A DNA stretch of 64,000 bases from positions 467,490 to 531,489 of the forward strand of contig CAUJNA010003495.1 in assembly GCA_963377175.1 (NCBI GenBank). Reading direction: 5' to 3'. Source of the DNA: Effrenium voratum. Taxonomy: Eukaryota; Sar; Dinophyceae; Suessiales; Symbiodiniaceae. Below are positions 21,618 to 34,200 of the stretch, one piece after another. The notes under the pieces were generated by a model that searched no databases, was not told where the DNA came from, and was given only the letters and a program-made list of their open reading frames with translations. The first letter of the stretch is position 1. Every line of letters begins with the position of its first letter. The position numbers and the translations under genes are program-made.

Positions 21618-22995
21618 AAAATTGCCAAAGATGGACTGGTGATAGTCCAGCGTGACCAACCTCGGCACATCGATCTGAGCTCAAGAAGCCTTGGCGGAGT
21701 TCTAGGGGTTGATTCCGAATTCCCATTCTTCTCAGCCATGCTTTTTTTCAAAAACCGATCGCCATAAGCTGAGCTACTCGGGGTGCTCCCAGAAGTACAT
21801 CTTGAAGAAGTACTGGTCTGTCTCGCCACCGGTGGCATCCTGGCCCCGGACTTGCGAGCCACTCTGGAGAGCTCGCACGTCCACGAGCCGAGCAGCATGT
21901 CACATGTTCAAATCAGACCAAACGATAGAGATCTCCAGAAATCATCCCCTTCCCCCAATTCCGGTGTAAAGGGGGTGGAGAGACTTCAGCCAAACACGTC
22001 CAGCACTTCAACAAGTTGTCTACCTTTCATGGCGTCTGGTTCTGGCTACCTGCCATCTCACTTTCACAAAGACCGTGCCAGGCCGCTGCAGTCGCTGAGA
22101 AATTGTCATCTGGCTGTGGTTTTGACAAACCCATGGGATCCCATTTCGGGGCTTTCGATGCACCACCCATTTTAGAACCTATTTTAGAGGTTGGGATGTT
22201 CACTGGGGCTATGGGATTTTGACCCATGGCCATCTCAGACCTCTGGTATTGGTCTGCGAATCGAAGCTCTCGAGTATCATAGCACCCTTCTCACAGCATC
22301 TTGCTCAATCACAAGCCAGTGCATCAAGTTCCTTCCCCAGAACATGCTGCTGAGTCTGGTTTTCCACATCTCGCTCGAAATCAGAAACAAAGACTCAAGA
22401 AGGATACCAACTCCAACATCAAAGCCAAACAATCACCGGAATTAACCCCGAACCAACGGATTTCCGTTGGTTTCCCTTCTCACACACAAAACAGAAATAG
22501 CAACTCCAAGAACAAGGAACCACAAAATCCGAGCCCCAAAACCGCCGACGTCCGTCGAGAGCCGACCGCCGCCGCCGTTCGCTCCTGGGCCGTGGTCTTT
22601 TGCCGCAGCTCCCCATCCCGTCGCGCCGCGGCGTTGAGGACCCACCGCAGGATGCGGACCAAGGCGCGTGCGGGGCCAATGTAGCCTCACCGAAAACGCA
22701 GGCTCATGTACCCAACTTTCGTGTAAAACATGAAACTTTCTCAGGGGGAGCTTGGGAAGGGGATCTCGAACCGATTCAACCCCAGTCAACTCCAGCAAAA
22801 ACATGTCGGTGACTCAAGGGGAAGCTGCCCGTTGGTCGAAATAGGTGGGTCCGTCCGCCCTGGAGTGGGGAGTCCCCGGCTCCAAAGCCACAGCATAGCA
22901 GACATATTGACATGAGCCTCATCTCAGATTATGCTGCATGTATGTGTGCACGTACGTACGTACGTACGCATGCACGCACGCACGCACGCACGCGC

Positions 22996-23032
<37 letters not shown>

Positions 23033-26000
23033 GGCAGGTAGGTAGGTAGGTAGGTAGGTAGGTAGGTAGGTAGGTAGGTAGGTAGGTAGGTAGGTAGGTA
23101 GGTAGGTAGGTAGGTAGGTAGGTAGGTAGGTAGGTAGGTAGGTAGGTAGGTAGGTAGGTAGGTAGGTAGGTAGGTAGGTAGGTAGGTAGGTAGGTAGGTA
23201 GGTAGGTAGGTAGGTAGGTAGGTAGGTAGGTAGGTAGGTAGGTAGGTAGGTATGTACGTACGTACGTACGTGTGTGTGCGTGCGTATGCATGTGTGTATG
23301 TATGTGGGTCTGTAATGTAATGTAATGTGATGTGATGTGATGTAATGTAATGTAATGTAATGCAATGTAATGTAATGTAATGTTATGTGTTTTGATGTGA
23401 TGTAATGCAATGTAATGTAATGTAATGCAATGTGCTGTAATGTACTGCACTGTAATGTAATGTACTATAATGCAATGCAATGAAATGTAATGCAATGTAT
23501 TTATGTATGTGTGTATGTGCATGTCTTTGTGTGTGTGTGGATGCATGCATGCACGTTATAAATATGTATCTATGCTGCAGCTGCTGGTTTGCGCACGCGC
23601 GCGCACACACACAAACACAAAAACATAAATACATACAGACACATACACACACATCCATCTGGATGTGGCCCAGCCAAGCCCGGCCTCCCGCATTGAGATA
23701 CTTGGAGTCTGTGGGACCCTGCGGATATCTCGCATCATCCTACGTGCCACTGGCTCACGAAATGGCTCAAGACATCGTCGAAATGCCTCACAAAATTTGG
23801 GTTCTGGGTGCCAATTTGAGGCGGGGCCCCAATGCCACCAAAACCGGCCCCGATGCACCAAAAGTCAAAAAGCTCATATGGGCCATCTGGCTGGTCAAAC
23901 ATGGGTACCCAAAATGGATGGTGCAATTTTGAGCCAGACCCATCTGAAGCGAAGCGAAGCGAAGCGAAGCTCCTCCTCCGAGCAGATGTGGCCACCGCCC
24001 CAGCCACAGAGCCGCTCCGAGGAGAAGACGACCTGCGGAGCCGAGCGGTGTCTGAGCTTTGCCTCTCAGGCTGCGATCACTGGAAATTTACCCGAAACCA
24101 AGAGAGGAATCGCTTTGGAGCAGCCTGAAACCTGGGTTTCTGCCTGGTCTAATAATCAGGTGTCTCCACTGCCCACGAGACCTTTTCAACCTGGCCTCCA
24201 GGCTGCCCTCCGTGATCGCCTGGCTCGCTCCGAGCCGATTCAAGCAAGGCCGATTCAGCATCCATAAAACCCCAAGCTGTGCTTGTTCAATCAAACCCGA
24301 TGTCAAAAAAAAATCGCAGGAGCTTTGGGAAGACCAATGTAAACTCACTGATTTTCAGGACGTCCACATAGGCGCGGCAAGCCCGTGCCCAGCTTCGGCA
24401 GCTCGCGGGTTTTCTGGGAAACCCTTAGGCCGGATCCTCAGCCGCGCCTCATAGCGCTGAATGATCACCCGGGAGACCGCCTGCAGCCCACAGCCATGGG
24501 TCAAAGTCCAAATCGGTTAGCCCCCAGTGGTTACATCAACCAATCCAACCAAAATAGGAAGCCTAAAATGGGTGGTGAATTCACCTACCCCAAAATGAGA
24601 TCCCATTGGTTTTGACCAACAGCAACCAATGGGTCAAGAATTGGTATGCAACATGGGTTGCCCTTGTCAATGTAAACGCGTAGACACGTGGACAAAGCAC
24701 CCGCGGTCTGCTTCGATGTTCACCCCAGACAGCGGCAGCCCAAACCTCCAGCCAACTGGGCCTCCGGGGTCGCGGCCTCGCCGATCAGCTGGCGGAGGTC
24801 GTTGAAGATCACGTCCATGCCGTCGCTGACCACGAAGAGCCGCTCCGCCTTTGCGGAATCCGCAGCGAATCGCTCCAGGAAGGCCTTCCAAAGGCGCGCA
24901 GCTTGGCAAAGGGGAGAACCCCTCAAGATGGGTTTTTGGGTTGCCACGGTTGGTTTCCCTGCAAAACTTCCACCCAAGAAAGGCTTCCCCTCAGGAAAAA
25001 TAAGGCAACGAGGCCGTCCGCTTCCGCTGGCCCGGTGCGGAAACTTGCAGAAGGAGCCGGAGCCCGGTGTGAATCCAAACCAATCCAAACCACCTAAGAA
25101 ACGCCCAGTCCGAATCTTTCTGGCGCGTTCAAAAAAAGGCACCCTCGAAAAACGACAGCCCCAGGTGTGTAAATCCAAGGATCTGATACTGATCGTAACC
25201 TCCGAATCTGAGCAACGCCGTTGCATCGGCGGAAAAGGATGATTTGCAAACAGCACTCTCAAGAATTTCCTGTCCATCGATTTCTCCACAGGCACAAGTT
25301 CGGGCGCCTGGTAAAATCTCAGGCGCATGTACATGCCGTCCCACTCGTGGTTCTCGCAGACATTGTGCACCGGCAGTGGCGTGGACGCCCGGAAGATGTG
25401 GAAGACGGGGAAGTCCATGACGTTCACATAGCGGCCCCCGCTCACCTGTTAGAGAGATTCGTCCACTGCGCGCAGGCCAAGAAACGCATCAGGTGTTTGA
25501 GGGGACAGATCATCCGCGCTTCTGATCAGGTCTCACAAGTGCTGAGACCCAGAGCCATGATTCTGAGCTGCTGTTGGAATCCACCAAGGATGTAATCCGT
25601 TGCGCGGCTGTGCGGTGAACTTGCTGAGCGATCCACCCCACCCACCAACCCACCCGTATCTCACGGTAGTTTGGCAAGCGTACCCAATGGTTGGCCGATC
25701 CTGGGCTTGTCGCCACTTGGTCCGAGGAGCACATGTGAGAACCTCCACGCCGGACCACTTGGGATGCCCAGTGTCGAAGTCGACCAAAGGATCGCCCTCC
25801 CCAGACTCGCGGGCCGCCAAGGGGGTCTTCAGCGGCCGCTCCACCCTGCCGGCATCAGATGACTTCGGATAGACGCAGAAGCTTCAATCAGCCAAAAACA
25901 CACCCAAGCAGTATCAGCAGGATTCCTGCGGTTTTGTTTTGTTTTTTCCCCGCATAGGTCGCCTCTCACCATGGACAAAAACGCCTTCTTCTTCTATTTC

Positions 26001-28114
26001 ACCTTGTCCAACCCCTCCCCCCCCCCCCAAAACCACCCCCCCCGCCCCCCAAAAAAACCCCCCCCCCCCCCCCCGCCGGCTCAAGCCCAAAAATCGTCCG
26101 GTTTCTCCTGGCGGCCAGCGGCTGCATGGGCAGCAGCCGCAGCGCCGCGAAGCGCAGCTGCGCCTCCGCCTGCGCCTCCGCCTGCGCCCTCAGCCCCTGC
26201 GCCTTGGGCGATGCCCAAAGGAGCTGGGGGGAGGAGGACTGGTGGGAGGTGGGGCTGGTGGAGCTGTTGTTTTCTTGGGATGTCAAAAGGGTGATGCCAA
26301 TCTCTCCCCGGCTAAAAGTTTGACTCACTTTTGGTTTTTGAGGGGAAAACCGAAATTTGTTGGGCAAAAAGCTGAAGTCCGAACATGCAAGCAAGATGCG
26401 CCAAAGTTTTGGTGGACGGGTCCGAGTTTCCTTGTCGCCTCCGTGAAAAAACACCACCCAAAAAAGCACACTCAAAGAAATGACGCCCCGATGTGGAAGC
26501 CGATAACCGGTTGGTTGGGGGAGATGTTGTTCAGTGGGAGTGTGGGTAGCTCGACCCCTCGGATTCGTCGCACGTCGGAGATACATTCGACTGCCAGCCC
26601 AACTCTGATAGATTCTCAAACTTGCATTCTTCCTCTTCCAACTCTACTCCAATTAAACCTACCTATCAGTAAAGCAGCTATGACCAACCAACCAGCTAGT
26701 ATGATCAAAACCACCTACTCACTCTCAAGTGGCTGGGCCAAACAAGTCCGAACTTTTGTCCATCGATCTAGGGGTTGATTCCCCATTCTTTTCAACCATC
26801 GTTCTTTTGGGTGGTTTTGAAGAAAGAAGGATGCCTGGAAAGAATGAAAAAAAGGTGCCCCTAGAATCTACCAAGCCCCCCAGCCCAGCCCCCCCAGCCC
26901 AGCCCCCCCAGCCTCCCCCTTCCCCCGGCCCCAAGCCGCCTGCTGCTGCAGCTGGCGCCAGCTCTCCTGCAGCTGCTGCGCGGTGTGCGCCAGCTGCTGC
27001 TCGGCGGTCCGCACCTCGGCCTCACCTGAGCCACTGGCTCAAAACCCGGTACCAAAATGCTCGGAACCACGTAAGGAATGAAGAAGGCGGACTATCCGCG
27101 GCTATTTTTGGCTGGGATTGGCCCTTACCAACCTTCATCTACCCGGGTTTTGATTGTGGCTCGCCTCGGCTTTTTGAGGCTCCCCCGACTTCCAAATGAG
27201 ACAGACGTGCGACCAAAGATCGGGCCAGACAACAGGGAGGCTCCGTTTTTTGATTTGCTTTCTTCGTCTTCCCTTTTTGTTGGGGGGGGGGGGGAGTCTT
27301 TTTTTTTGTTGTCTTCTTCTTCTCTTGTTTTTTTTTGGGGGGGGGTTCACTCGTTTTTCCATAAAAATGATTCGGATTGATCGGGGTCGGAGCCAAAGCC
27401 ATGAGGATGGTCCAACATCCTAACCTCACATCCAAAAATGCGGAAAAGGGAACCAATGAGCGGCACCTACCCATTGTTGGTACCATGGCAAAGGTTTACA
27501 TGGGTCGGTTTTTCCTTTTTCTTTCTTCTTGTTTCGAGGGGAGCGCAACGGTTTTCCTTTTGGTTTCCCTGTAAAACCACCCCACCACCCCAAATAGGGG
27601 GAGGGAACCCAAAAGAAAGACACGCCAGAGTCTCCCGAATCCGCATGAAACCAGGAAGCACCCATGGGCCAGTGGTCCATTTTTTTCGACGAGGCGCGCT
27701 GCGCCAGGGCTCGCTCTGCCTCTTTCTCCTGTCTGGGGCGTAGACCCAAGCCACCCACCTGCCACCATGCAGACTGACTCAAAGCCATCCCCTCCCCCCA
27801 AGCTGAAGGGGCATTCCAGGGATGGGGTTTTGGAGGTATGGAGGCTCAAACCCTCTCTAAGAAACTCGCTTCAGAACGCGTGCGCAGAACCCAGCTCCTG
27901 GATGCCGGCTGGGTCTTCCGCCGGAGCCTGTCAAGCAGTGGGCTCAGAATCTAGTGAGCCCTATTCGAGTCACTTGCTCAATGGCTGGGATCGTCCCTTA
28001 CTAACCTTCATCTACCGGGGTCTTGAGTGTGGCTCATTTGGCCTTTCCCATGGCAGGTGTGCACCAGGCCTTGGGGTCGGGCTTTGCAAAGGAAGTGTAG
28101 ACCACGCTCTTGTC
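21618..28114 (-). CDS. Coiled coil plus PLOD-like glycosyltransferase
   Basis: Twelve exons join in phase: 28114-28070, 27728-27705, 27020-26940, 26202-26120, 25845-25743, 25445-25308, 24884-24753, 24032-23961, 23718-23685, 22685-22618, 21839-21778, 21660-21618 (last end uncertain). The first four encode [15 protein letters not shown] and a coiled coil ([40 protein letters not shown]). The rest match the glycosyltransferase domain of procollagen lysyl hydroxylases (PLOD) and relatives: [15 protein letters not shown] with an acidic metal-site-like motif, [44 protein letters not shown] and [14 protein letters not shown], in the family's order. Such domains transfer a sugar from a UDP-sugar. The expected HGNG-type end and any dioxygenase domain were not found. 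There is no in-frame ATG before the coiled coil, and the first exon lies just past the possible synthetase stop, so this may be the C-terminal half of one fused gene. No signal peptide was identified. Confidence 0.75.
21705..21772 (+). repeat. Partial family C element
   Basis: GGGGTTGATTCCGAATTCCC then TTCAAAAACCGATC; the right half is missing. Confidence 0.55.
22108..22235 (-). repeat. Dispersed TIR element, family A
   Basis: Reverse orientation: ATCTGGCTGTGGTTTTGAC to GGATTTTGACCCATGGCCAT, with GATGTTCACTGGGGC inside. Confidence 0.75.
22945..23505. repeat. (CGTA)/(CGCA)n, (GGTA)n and TGTAATG-type array
   Basis: Three linked simple repeats: CGTA/CGCA to about 23032, about 54 nearly perfect GGTA units at 23036-23252, then degenerate TGTAATG to about 23500. 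They lie between glycosyltransferase exons 23718-23685 and 22685-22618. Confidence 0.95.
24349..24413 (-). CDS. Candidate extra exon within the glycosyltransferase gene
   Basis: A 65-nt block after TTCCCAG ends at an unusually strong donor (ATCA|GTGAGT). One frame reads [20 protein letters not shown]. Skipping it gives a better match to the glycosyltransferase family (TPEAQL joined to VVFSS), so it may be alternative or cryptic. Confidence 0.25.
24490..24624 (+). repeat. Dispersed TIR element, family A
   Basis: CAGCCATGGGTCAAAGTCCA to CATTGGTTTTGACCAACAGC with GGGTGGTGAATTCACCTACC inside; next to a partial family H copy. Confidence 0.75.
26005..26085. repeat. C-rich tract
   Basis: Long runs of C broken by A, partly mirror-like. 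The minus strand is G-rich. Confidence 0.9.
26312..26412 (+). repeat. Dispersed element, family G
   Basis: AAAAGTTTGACTCAC, GGGAAAACCG, GGCAAAAAGCTGA and ACATGCAAGCAAGATG, in the same order as 14955-15062. Confidence 0.55.
26767..26868 (+). repeat. Dispersed TIR element, family C
   Basis: Begins CTAGGGGTTGATTCCCCATT and ends GAAAGAATG then GGTGCCCCTAG. The ends are inverted repeats that include CTAG, suggesting a CTAG-like target site. Confidence 0.75.
27100..27165 (+). repeat. Partial family H-like element
   Basis: GGCTGGGATTGGCCCTTACC, then AACCTTCATCTACC and TTGATTGTGGCTCGCC; the nearly identical half-element recurs at 27970-28037. Confidence 0.6.
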
Positions 28115-28215
28115 CTGCACGCAAGCTCTGAAGAAACAAAAAAAAAAGCAAAACAAATCGCGCTCGCAAGCTTCCAAGGCATCTCCGGGGGCTAGACCTC
28201 CATCACCCTCTCCAT

Positions 28216-31200
28216 TTACTTCCAGCGGCTACCAGTCACTGAAGCTCCGAGTCGATCCGGATCGATTCTGAGAACCGAGAACCCGTCCTCTTGCCACTGC
28301 ACGTTGTGCATCGCGTTAAAGCCCACCTTCTCCTTGGCTACCACGAGTCTTCAATCGAGCCGAAGCCCGAATCCCCCGAATCAACCGAAAGCGGAACTTA
28401 AAGGAAACACCACGAGCCACCCCTGAGAAGTGTGTGGAATTCTCCGAATCAGTTTGATCTAAAAAATGAATGGAGCTGAGACAAGGACAGGGTCGGGTCT
28501 GGTTTGTGTGGCTGCGTCTTAGCGAGTCTATGTCCCGAACACCAAACTCGCCATCCACCGGGACGTTTCGACCGGGACGTTTTGACATAGATGTATCCAA
28601 CCTCCCACACAGGAATGTGAAAAAAGTAAGACTCTTTCGCGGTCACCTTCCAAAGGGAAGTAGCGCGAAACCGTTGCTGTTGAAAGGGTCCCAGAATATG
28701 TCAATGTAGAGGCATGCATCTGTACAAATACATTTTGTATCTGTGTTGTGTGTTTGCTTGTATAAACTTACTACACTTTTGAGTGTGTCTCTTTCTGCGT
28801 GGACCCACCAAAATCGTGGTTTTCATTTTATGTTCACTTTAAGATTGCAAACAAGCAAAAAACAAAAACAAAAAACACACACACGCACATGCAGACAGAA
28901 ATAGATCTGCCTCACCATGCCCGGCTCTTTTGGCCAGGCGCGCCAGAGCGGAAGGGGTACTTGAAGCGCTCCAGCCAGTCGTGCACTGGAGCCTTGTACT
29001 TGGCGTTCTTGGCCGCTGGGGCCAGCCACAGGAACCTCGCCGCTTGCTCGTGGCTGCCCCGATGATCGAGGAAACGGCTTGGAGGCGTTTTTTCTGGATC
29101 CATCCCTGTAGGATACTAAAAGAGTACTAAAGGAGTACTAGAAATGAACCAACAGGGGGAAGAACTGATGAAATCCACAAAAAGCGAATCAAAACTGTTT
29201 TCTGGAAGGGACGCGGATGTCAAGTGTTCTTGTTTTCCTGCAAAGCACTGCCAAGTTCAAGCTTGGCTTCAAGTTTGAATGGCCTTGCTTTTGAGAAAGT
29301 TCGGGTTGGCTTTCTGTTGAAATAGATGCCTTTGATCTGCAGGTACAACCACTTTCCAGTTAGAAGAGCTTCGATCCTTACAATACCTCCAGCCACTGCC
29401 TAAGGAATAGTGATTAGTGTGAGTGTAACCACTAGGCTGAAGCTAGTGGTTCTGCGCCACTGTTTCAGAATAGCTTTACTTATCCATACGAAACGTGTGT
29501 AAGTGTATGTGTATATATATATATGTACATATAACCGGATGTGTATATATATATAAGTATATGCACATATGTACATATAAACGGATGTGTGAATATTTTT
29601 TAATCACACTGTGCTTGTGCCAGTTTCGCTTGGCGCTTGCAAGTTTCGACGCTTGGCCGGGCGGCTCCTGCACCACCCGGCGGTCGAGGAAGGGATACCT
29701 GGCCTCCACACCGTGCACTCCAGCTACCAGCTCCTGGCGAAGTACGTCAAACGTCGCCTTTGTGGTTGGCAAAAATGGAAAAATGAGTGAGTTGCTGTTT
29801 AAGGGTATGAATTTTAGAAGGAAGATATGGGATGGGAATCCTGGTAAGATAATTCCCGGTGGTTGGCGAATGGAAAAATGAGTTGCTGTGTGAGGTAAAA
29901 ATCAAAAAAGCATCCAGGAACATGTGTGGGGATCCACCAGGATCTACCGGCGTTTTGAGCCAGCAACTGCCAGCCGAAGGGGGTTCACAACATCACCGGC
30001 CGAACGCCCGTGGCTTGCACCCGACTCCCCTCGGGCCGATTCGTCCCCCCTTCCGCTCGCGAGTCCAGGATGGCCCCTGAAGTCGCGGCTGCGCTGCCCC
30101 TTGGCCTCTTGGCCCTTTCCAACCCCAAGTGTGCCGCATTTGAGCTGGGATCTGAGCGACACGAGGACAGTCCGCAACTTCTCAGGAATGGGGAGACTGA
30201 AGGAAAGACTGATGTACCGTCACCGCTCAGCTCGATCGATTCACTCCCTTTCACGCCGCCAGATCATGACGCGCCTGATTTCCACAAGTCCCACATCCAA
30301 CAGCCTGACAGCCCTGCCTTCTCGAACAACTTCTCCCCACCCACCTCCCCTCGCTCCCCGCTGTTCGCTGCCTCCTTCATGAGATAGTCCCGCTGGGTGC
30401 CCAGGAAGAAGGCCTCCCAGGGGAAGAGCTCCGTCAAGGTCTCCGGGAAGAGGCCTCCCGAGCTCGGCTCGAGTCGACCAAAGATGCGACCCGGCCCGAC
30501 GAAGAAGACGTTCAAAAACATGGACCTGGCTCCGTGAGCCTCAAAAAATGGTCGGTCACTACCCAAAGGAATATGTGGTCATGGATCCAATCTTTAAAGG
30601 GTCATGCACAGCAGGGCGTGGAACCAAAGACCTTGGAGAAGTGGCACCAACGACCAGAACGAGCCGCCAAAACCGGGGGCCGACAAGAGATGCGACCCGA
30701 GCTTTCCCGAGAACCCGACCACAGTCCATGGCTTTGGGACCTTGAAGAGCTCTGGCCTGAAACCTCCCCTTGCCTAAAGTCAGCAGCTTCCTTTCATGCC
30801 TCACCAAGCTTTCTCGGTGCAGAAAAGAAGGAAGTCTCGCTTCGAAAAATTGGACTGGCTGCCCCACCGCTCCGTCCTCCGAAGTTGGAGTGTGGGAAGA
30901 TCTTCTTGCCTGGCGGGAGAAGCAAAGGCCAGGAAGACGCGGAAGGAGAAAGCTGCAGAAATGTTTCTACAACTACCTCATGTGGCCTCCTTTTTGTTGT
31001 CGCTCTTTAAGACCCATTCAAAGGCAGTTCCCAATGTCTGGATGCCTGCCCTATATTCATCTGCAAAAATAAGAAGCTTGCGAGCCAATCAAATCTGCCG
31101 GGACTTCTCACTTAGATCTTCAATTTTAAGTCAGGATTCTAACCCCTGTCCCACGTCTGACTTCCGCGTGGAATGTTCAAAAAAGTCTGAACTTTGTCTA

Positions 31201-34200
31201 CCAGTAAAATGGTCCTCCCAAAATCTATGTCCAAGAACGGACTGAGTACTTGGCTCTTTCTCAGAAGAGGGGGACCCGTTTTTGGCTGGCAAATGGGGAA
31301 ACCAACAGGAAACCACCTGGTTGGCCCCCTAATTTTGAGAACCACCCACTTGCTAAACATGCGCATAACCTAATGTTCACTCCCCCATGAAAACAGACCC
31401 CTGGTTGATTTTGACGTGCTCCAATATTCCTTTAACCGGGAGCAGGGTTCCACTTCTTCACTACCAACATGACTTAAACCCAAAAATGGGTCATGTACCT
31501 CAAACAGGGAGCCCCTAGGTTTCAGTCATTTTGGGGGTAGCCAAAAAGTGGAACCCTGACTGGGAGTGGCGGTTTGTCCGGTGACTTCTAGCCTCCGTGG
31601 CCGTAGTCCGAGATGATCTCGTCGGCGCCGGTGCCGGAGAGGTACACCAGGATCCCCCGCTGCCGGACCTCTGCGAAAAGGTCGTCCCAATGGATTGCAC
31701 CGAGGAGGTGCTCGAGCAAGAAAACATGGGGGCCGGTGGACCGGCGATTGGGGTGACTCCTTTTTGGCCAAAAATGAGGCCAAGAACGGGGATCTGCGGC
31801 AAAAGTTTCTTCGAGGGAAACCCGAACAAGAGGACAGCCCTGACGCCCAAAGGAGATTCTCTGTTTGTTCCATTTTGTCATGTTCCTTATACTTTTCGTT
31901 CAGAAAATTTGGGCGGGGGTGGCGGGTGCTTGTCTTTATTCCAGGTGCATTTTTTGGGGTGCAATGTTTAATCCTAGGTGGACGTTGCGGAACGACCATT
32001 CAATTGCTAGTGACAGCTATTGTTCGCAGAATACTGTAGCATGCCTTGCAAGCTTGCCTGTTATCATATAAATACTGGACCCTTTGGCTGTAACAGTGAG
32101 GGTTTTGGGGCAGTTTAGCGCTGTGAGCAAAGCAAAGCTTAAAAACAATATGCTTGCTTCACGGCATCAACTTTAAGGGCAACTGGTACATGTTGCGCTG
32201 AGTCGCATGAGCCAGAGAACCACAGTTGAAGAGTTGAAGCAACATGTGAACTTGATCATCTAGGAGGCATGGTGAAACTGAACATCCCGAATTTGCAAAG
32301 TATTGTATATCATGCTTAATTAAAATGTTTCTTGTGTTGTTTGTAGATTGAACTCCTTCCTCCCGAAAAAGGGTTCGGCGCCTCCTTCATGATGTAGGAG
32401 AGGCCCGAGGACGCGGGATCTTCCGAGACCAGGAACTCTTGCCCGCGAGTGGCCCTGGCATTTGAAACATGCCGCGAGGCGACAAGGCGAGGGCGACGAG
32501 ATGCCACGAGACTCGGATGGCATTGACCCAGTGCCCTTGCGATTCAGGAAAGCAAAGCTCGAGCATTAGAACATGCAAATGAATCGAGAACTGCTGGGTA
32601 TAGGGGACATCAAGATTGAGAACGACTTCTCGGCTGCTACTTGGTAGCTTGGGCTTTTTGCCGAGTGGCCGGTCGCCGATTGGCTTACTCAGTTGGGCGA
32701 CTGGGCAATTGGTTTGGTCAGAAACACGCCATGACCGGGTCATGACCCCATGTTAATGCCCCGGATTAATAAACCCCTGTTTATTAATATGGGGGTGTCC
32801 CTGGTTTTAGTGGGGATTCATCACTTTTGGAGGGACACCCCCATATTAATCAACAGGGGGTTTGGGTCAACATTAGAGACGACACACTTGTGCCACATTC
32901 GGCTTGCCCCCCCCCCCCCCCCGCTCATGCGGGTCCGGACATCTCCTTGACTCTATTTGCTTTCTTCCTCCATTTTTGCTGCACGCCTTTTTGATTGCAT
33001 GAGTCAAATCCACTGAGACATTGCTGCCCAGGTACGCTCTGGGGTGGTTCGGATGTTGGGGATAGGCTTGTTTCATTCGGCTGGCGGTGTGAAGTTTGAA
33101 GTGCTGAGTGTGCGCTCTGAGTCAGGTGCGCTTATCATTTGGCAGGCATGTGGCCTGTGCTGAGTGTGTCCTCTTGAAAGGGCGTGCTTATCATGCGGCG
33201 AGCATGTTCAGTGCTGAGCGTGTGCACCCCAGTAGTTCCGAAACGCACCCTGGTAGTTCTGAATCAGCCCAAAAAGTGTCTGACTCACGCAAACAAAATA
33301 TTGACTGCATCGCACAAAATAGTTAATGAAGCGCTCAACTGTAAACTGTATAGTTTTCTGAATCGCGCAAAATATAGTTTTCTGAAAAACACAGAAAATA
33401 GTATCTGAAGCGTGCCAAAGATCTGGATCGCGCGCCTGAGTTTCTGAAGCGCCCTGGACAATGAGCTACATGGTTGACGCTGAGCCCAGCTTACCTTCTG
33501 AATGGCCATGGGGTAAAATCCAAATCGGACCCAATCCCCACTAAAATAGACTAAAAAGGGTGGTGCACCTACCCCAAAATGGTACCATTGGTTTTGACCC
33601 ACCGCCAAATGCGTGGAACTACGCAAGTCTACAGCAAACAAGTCAGTCTCACGTCCGGCTGTTTCCCTCTCTCGCAACATGCGACGCAGCCCGCCTGTAG
33701 TGGAACGGCTCGCATTGCTCCGCGAGGCGTCTTGCCTCCGTGCAGAAAGAGAGAAACCACCCGCACCTTCCCGAGCCGTTCGCTCGAACAAGCTGCTTTC
33801 GTTCTAGGCTCCGATCGTCTCAGCCCCGTCTCACCCGCGCGTTCCGATTTCAACGCGCCCCAAGCCACTCCGAGCCACTCCGAGCCACTCCGAGCCCCAA
33901 AGCCCCAAAGCCCAACGCGCCCGTCCGACCCTGCCTCGCGCTCCAGGTCCGCGCCGCTGAGCACCTCTCACGGTTGCAAGACTCCCTCAGAAACCCCATG
34001 GACCCGATGAAACTTCCTGACAGTCTGCCTGGTCCAAAGTCAAGACTGGAAAATCTCTGGAGCCAGAAAATCTGTGCTCAGCCCACAACACAAACGCTGA
34101 GCAGACCTCGGATGCGGGCTCTATGTCCAATCGGATGGACTTTGGAGTCTGCCGATTTGTGCGGAGCCAATTGCCACAGGGTTCCATCAAAAGGCCAAGA

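Noticed and set aside
22919..23546. Leu-Pro-Thr-Tyr repeat protein of 163-205 codons
   Set aside because: Perfect translation of the GGTA repeat; a period of 4 bp gives a 4-residue repeat in any frame.
33629..33964. GC-rich frame beginning MLSGADLEREAGSDGRVGLW
   Set aside because: It lies inside a synthetase intron, overlaps a GAGCCACTCC tandem repeat, and including it would break the family alignment.
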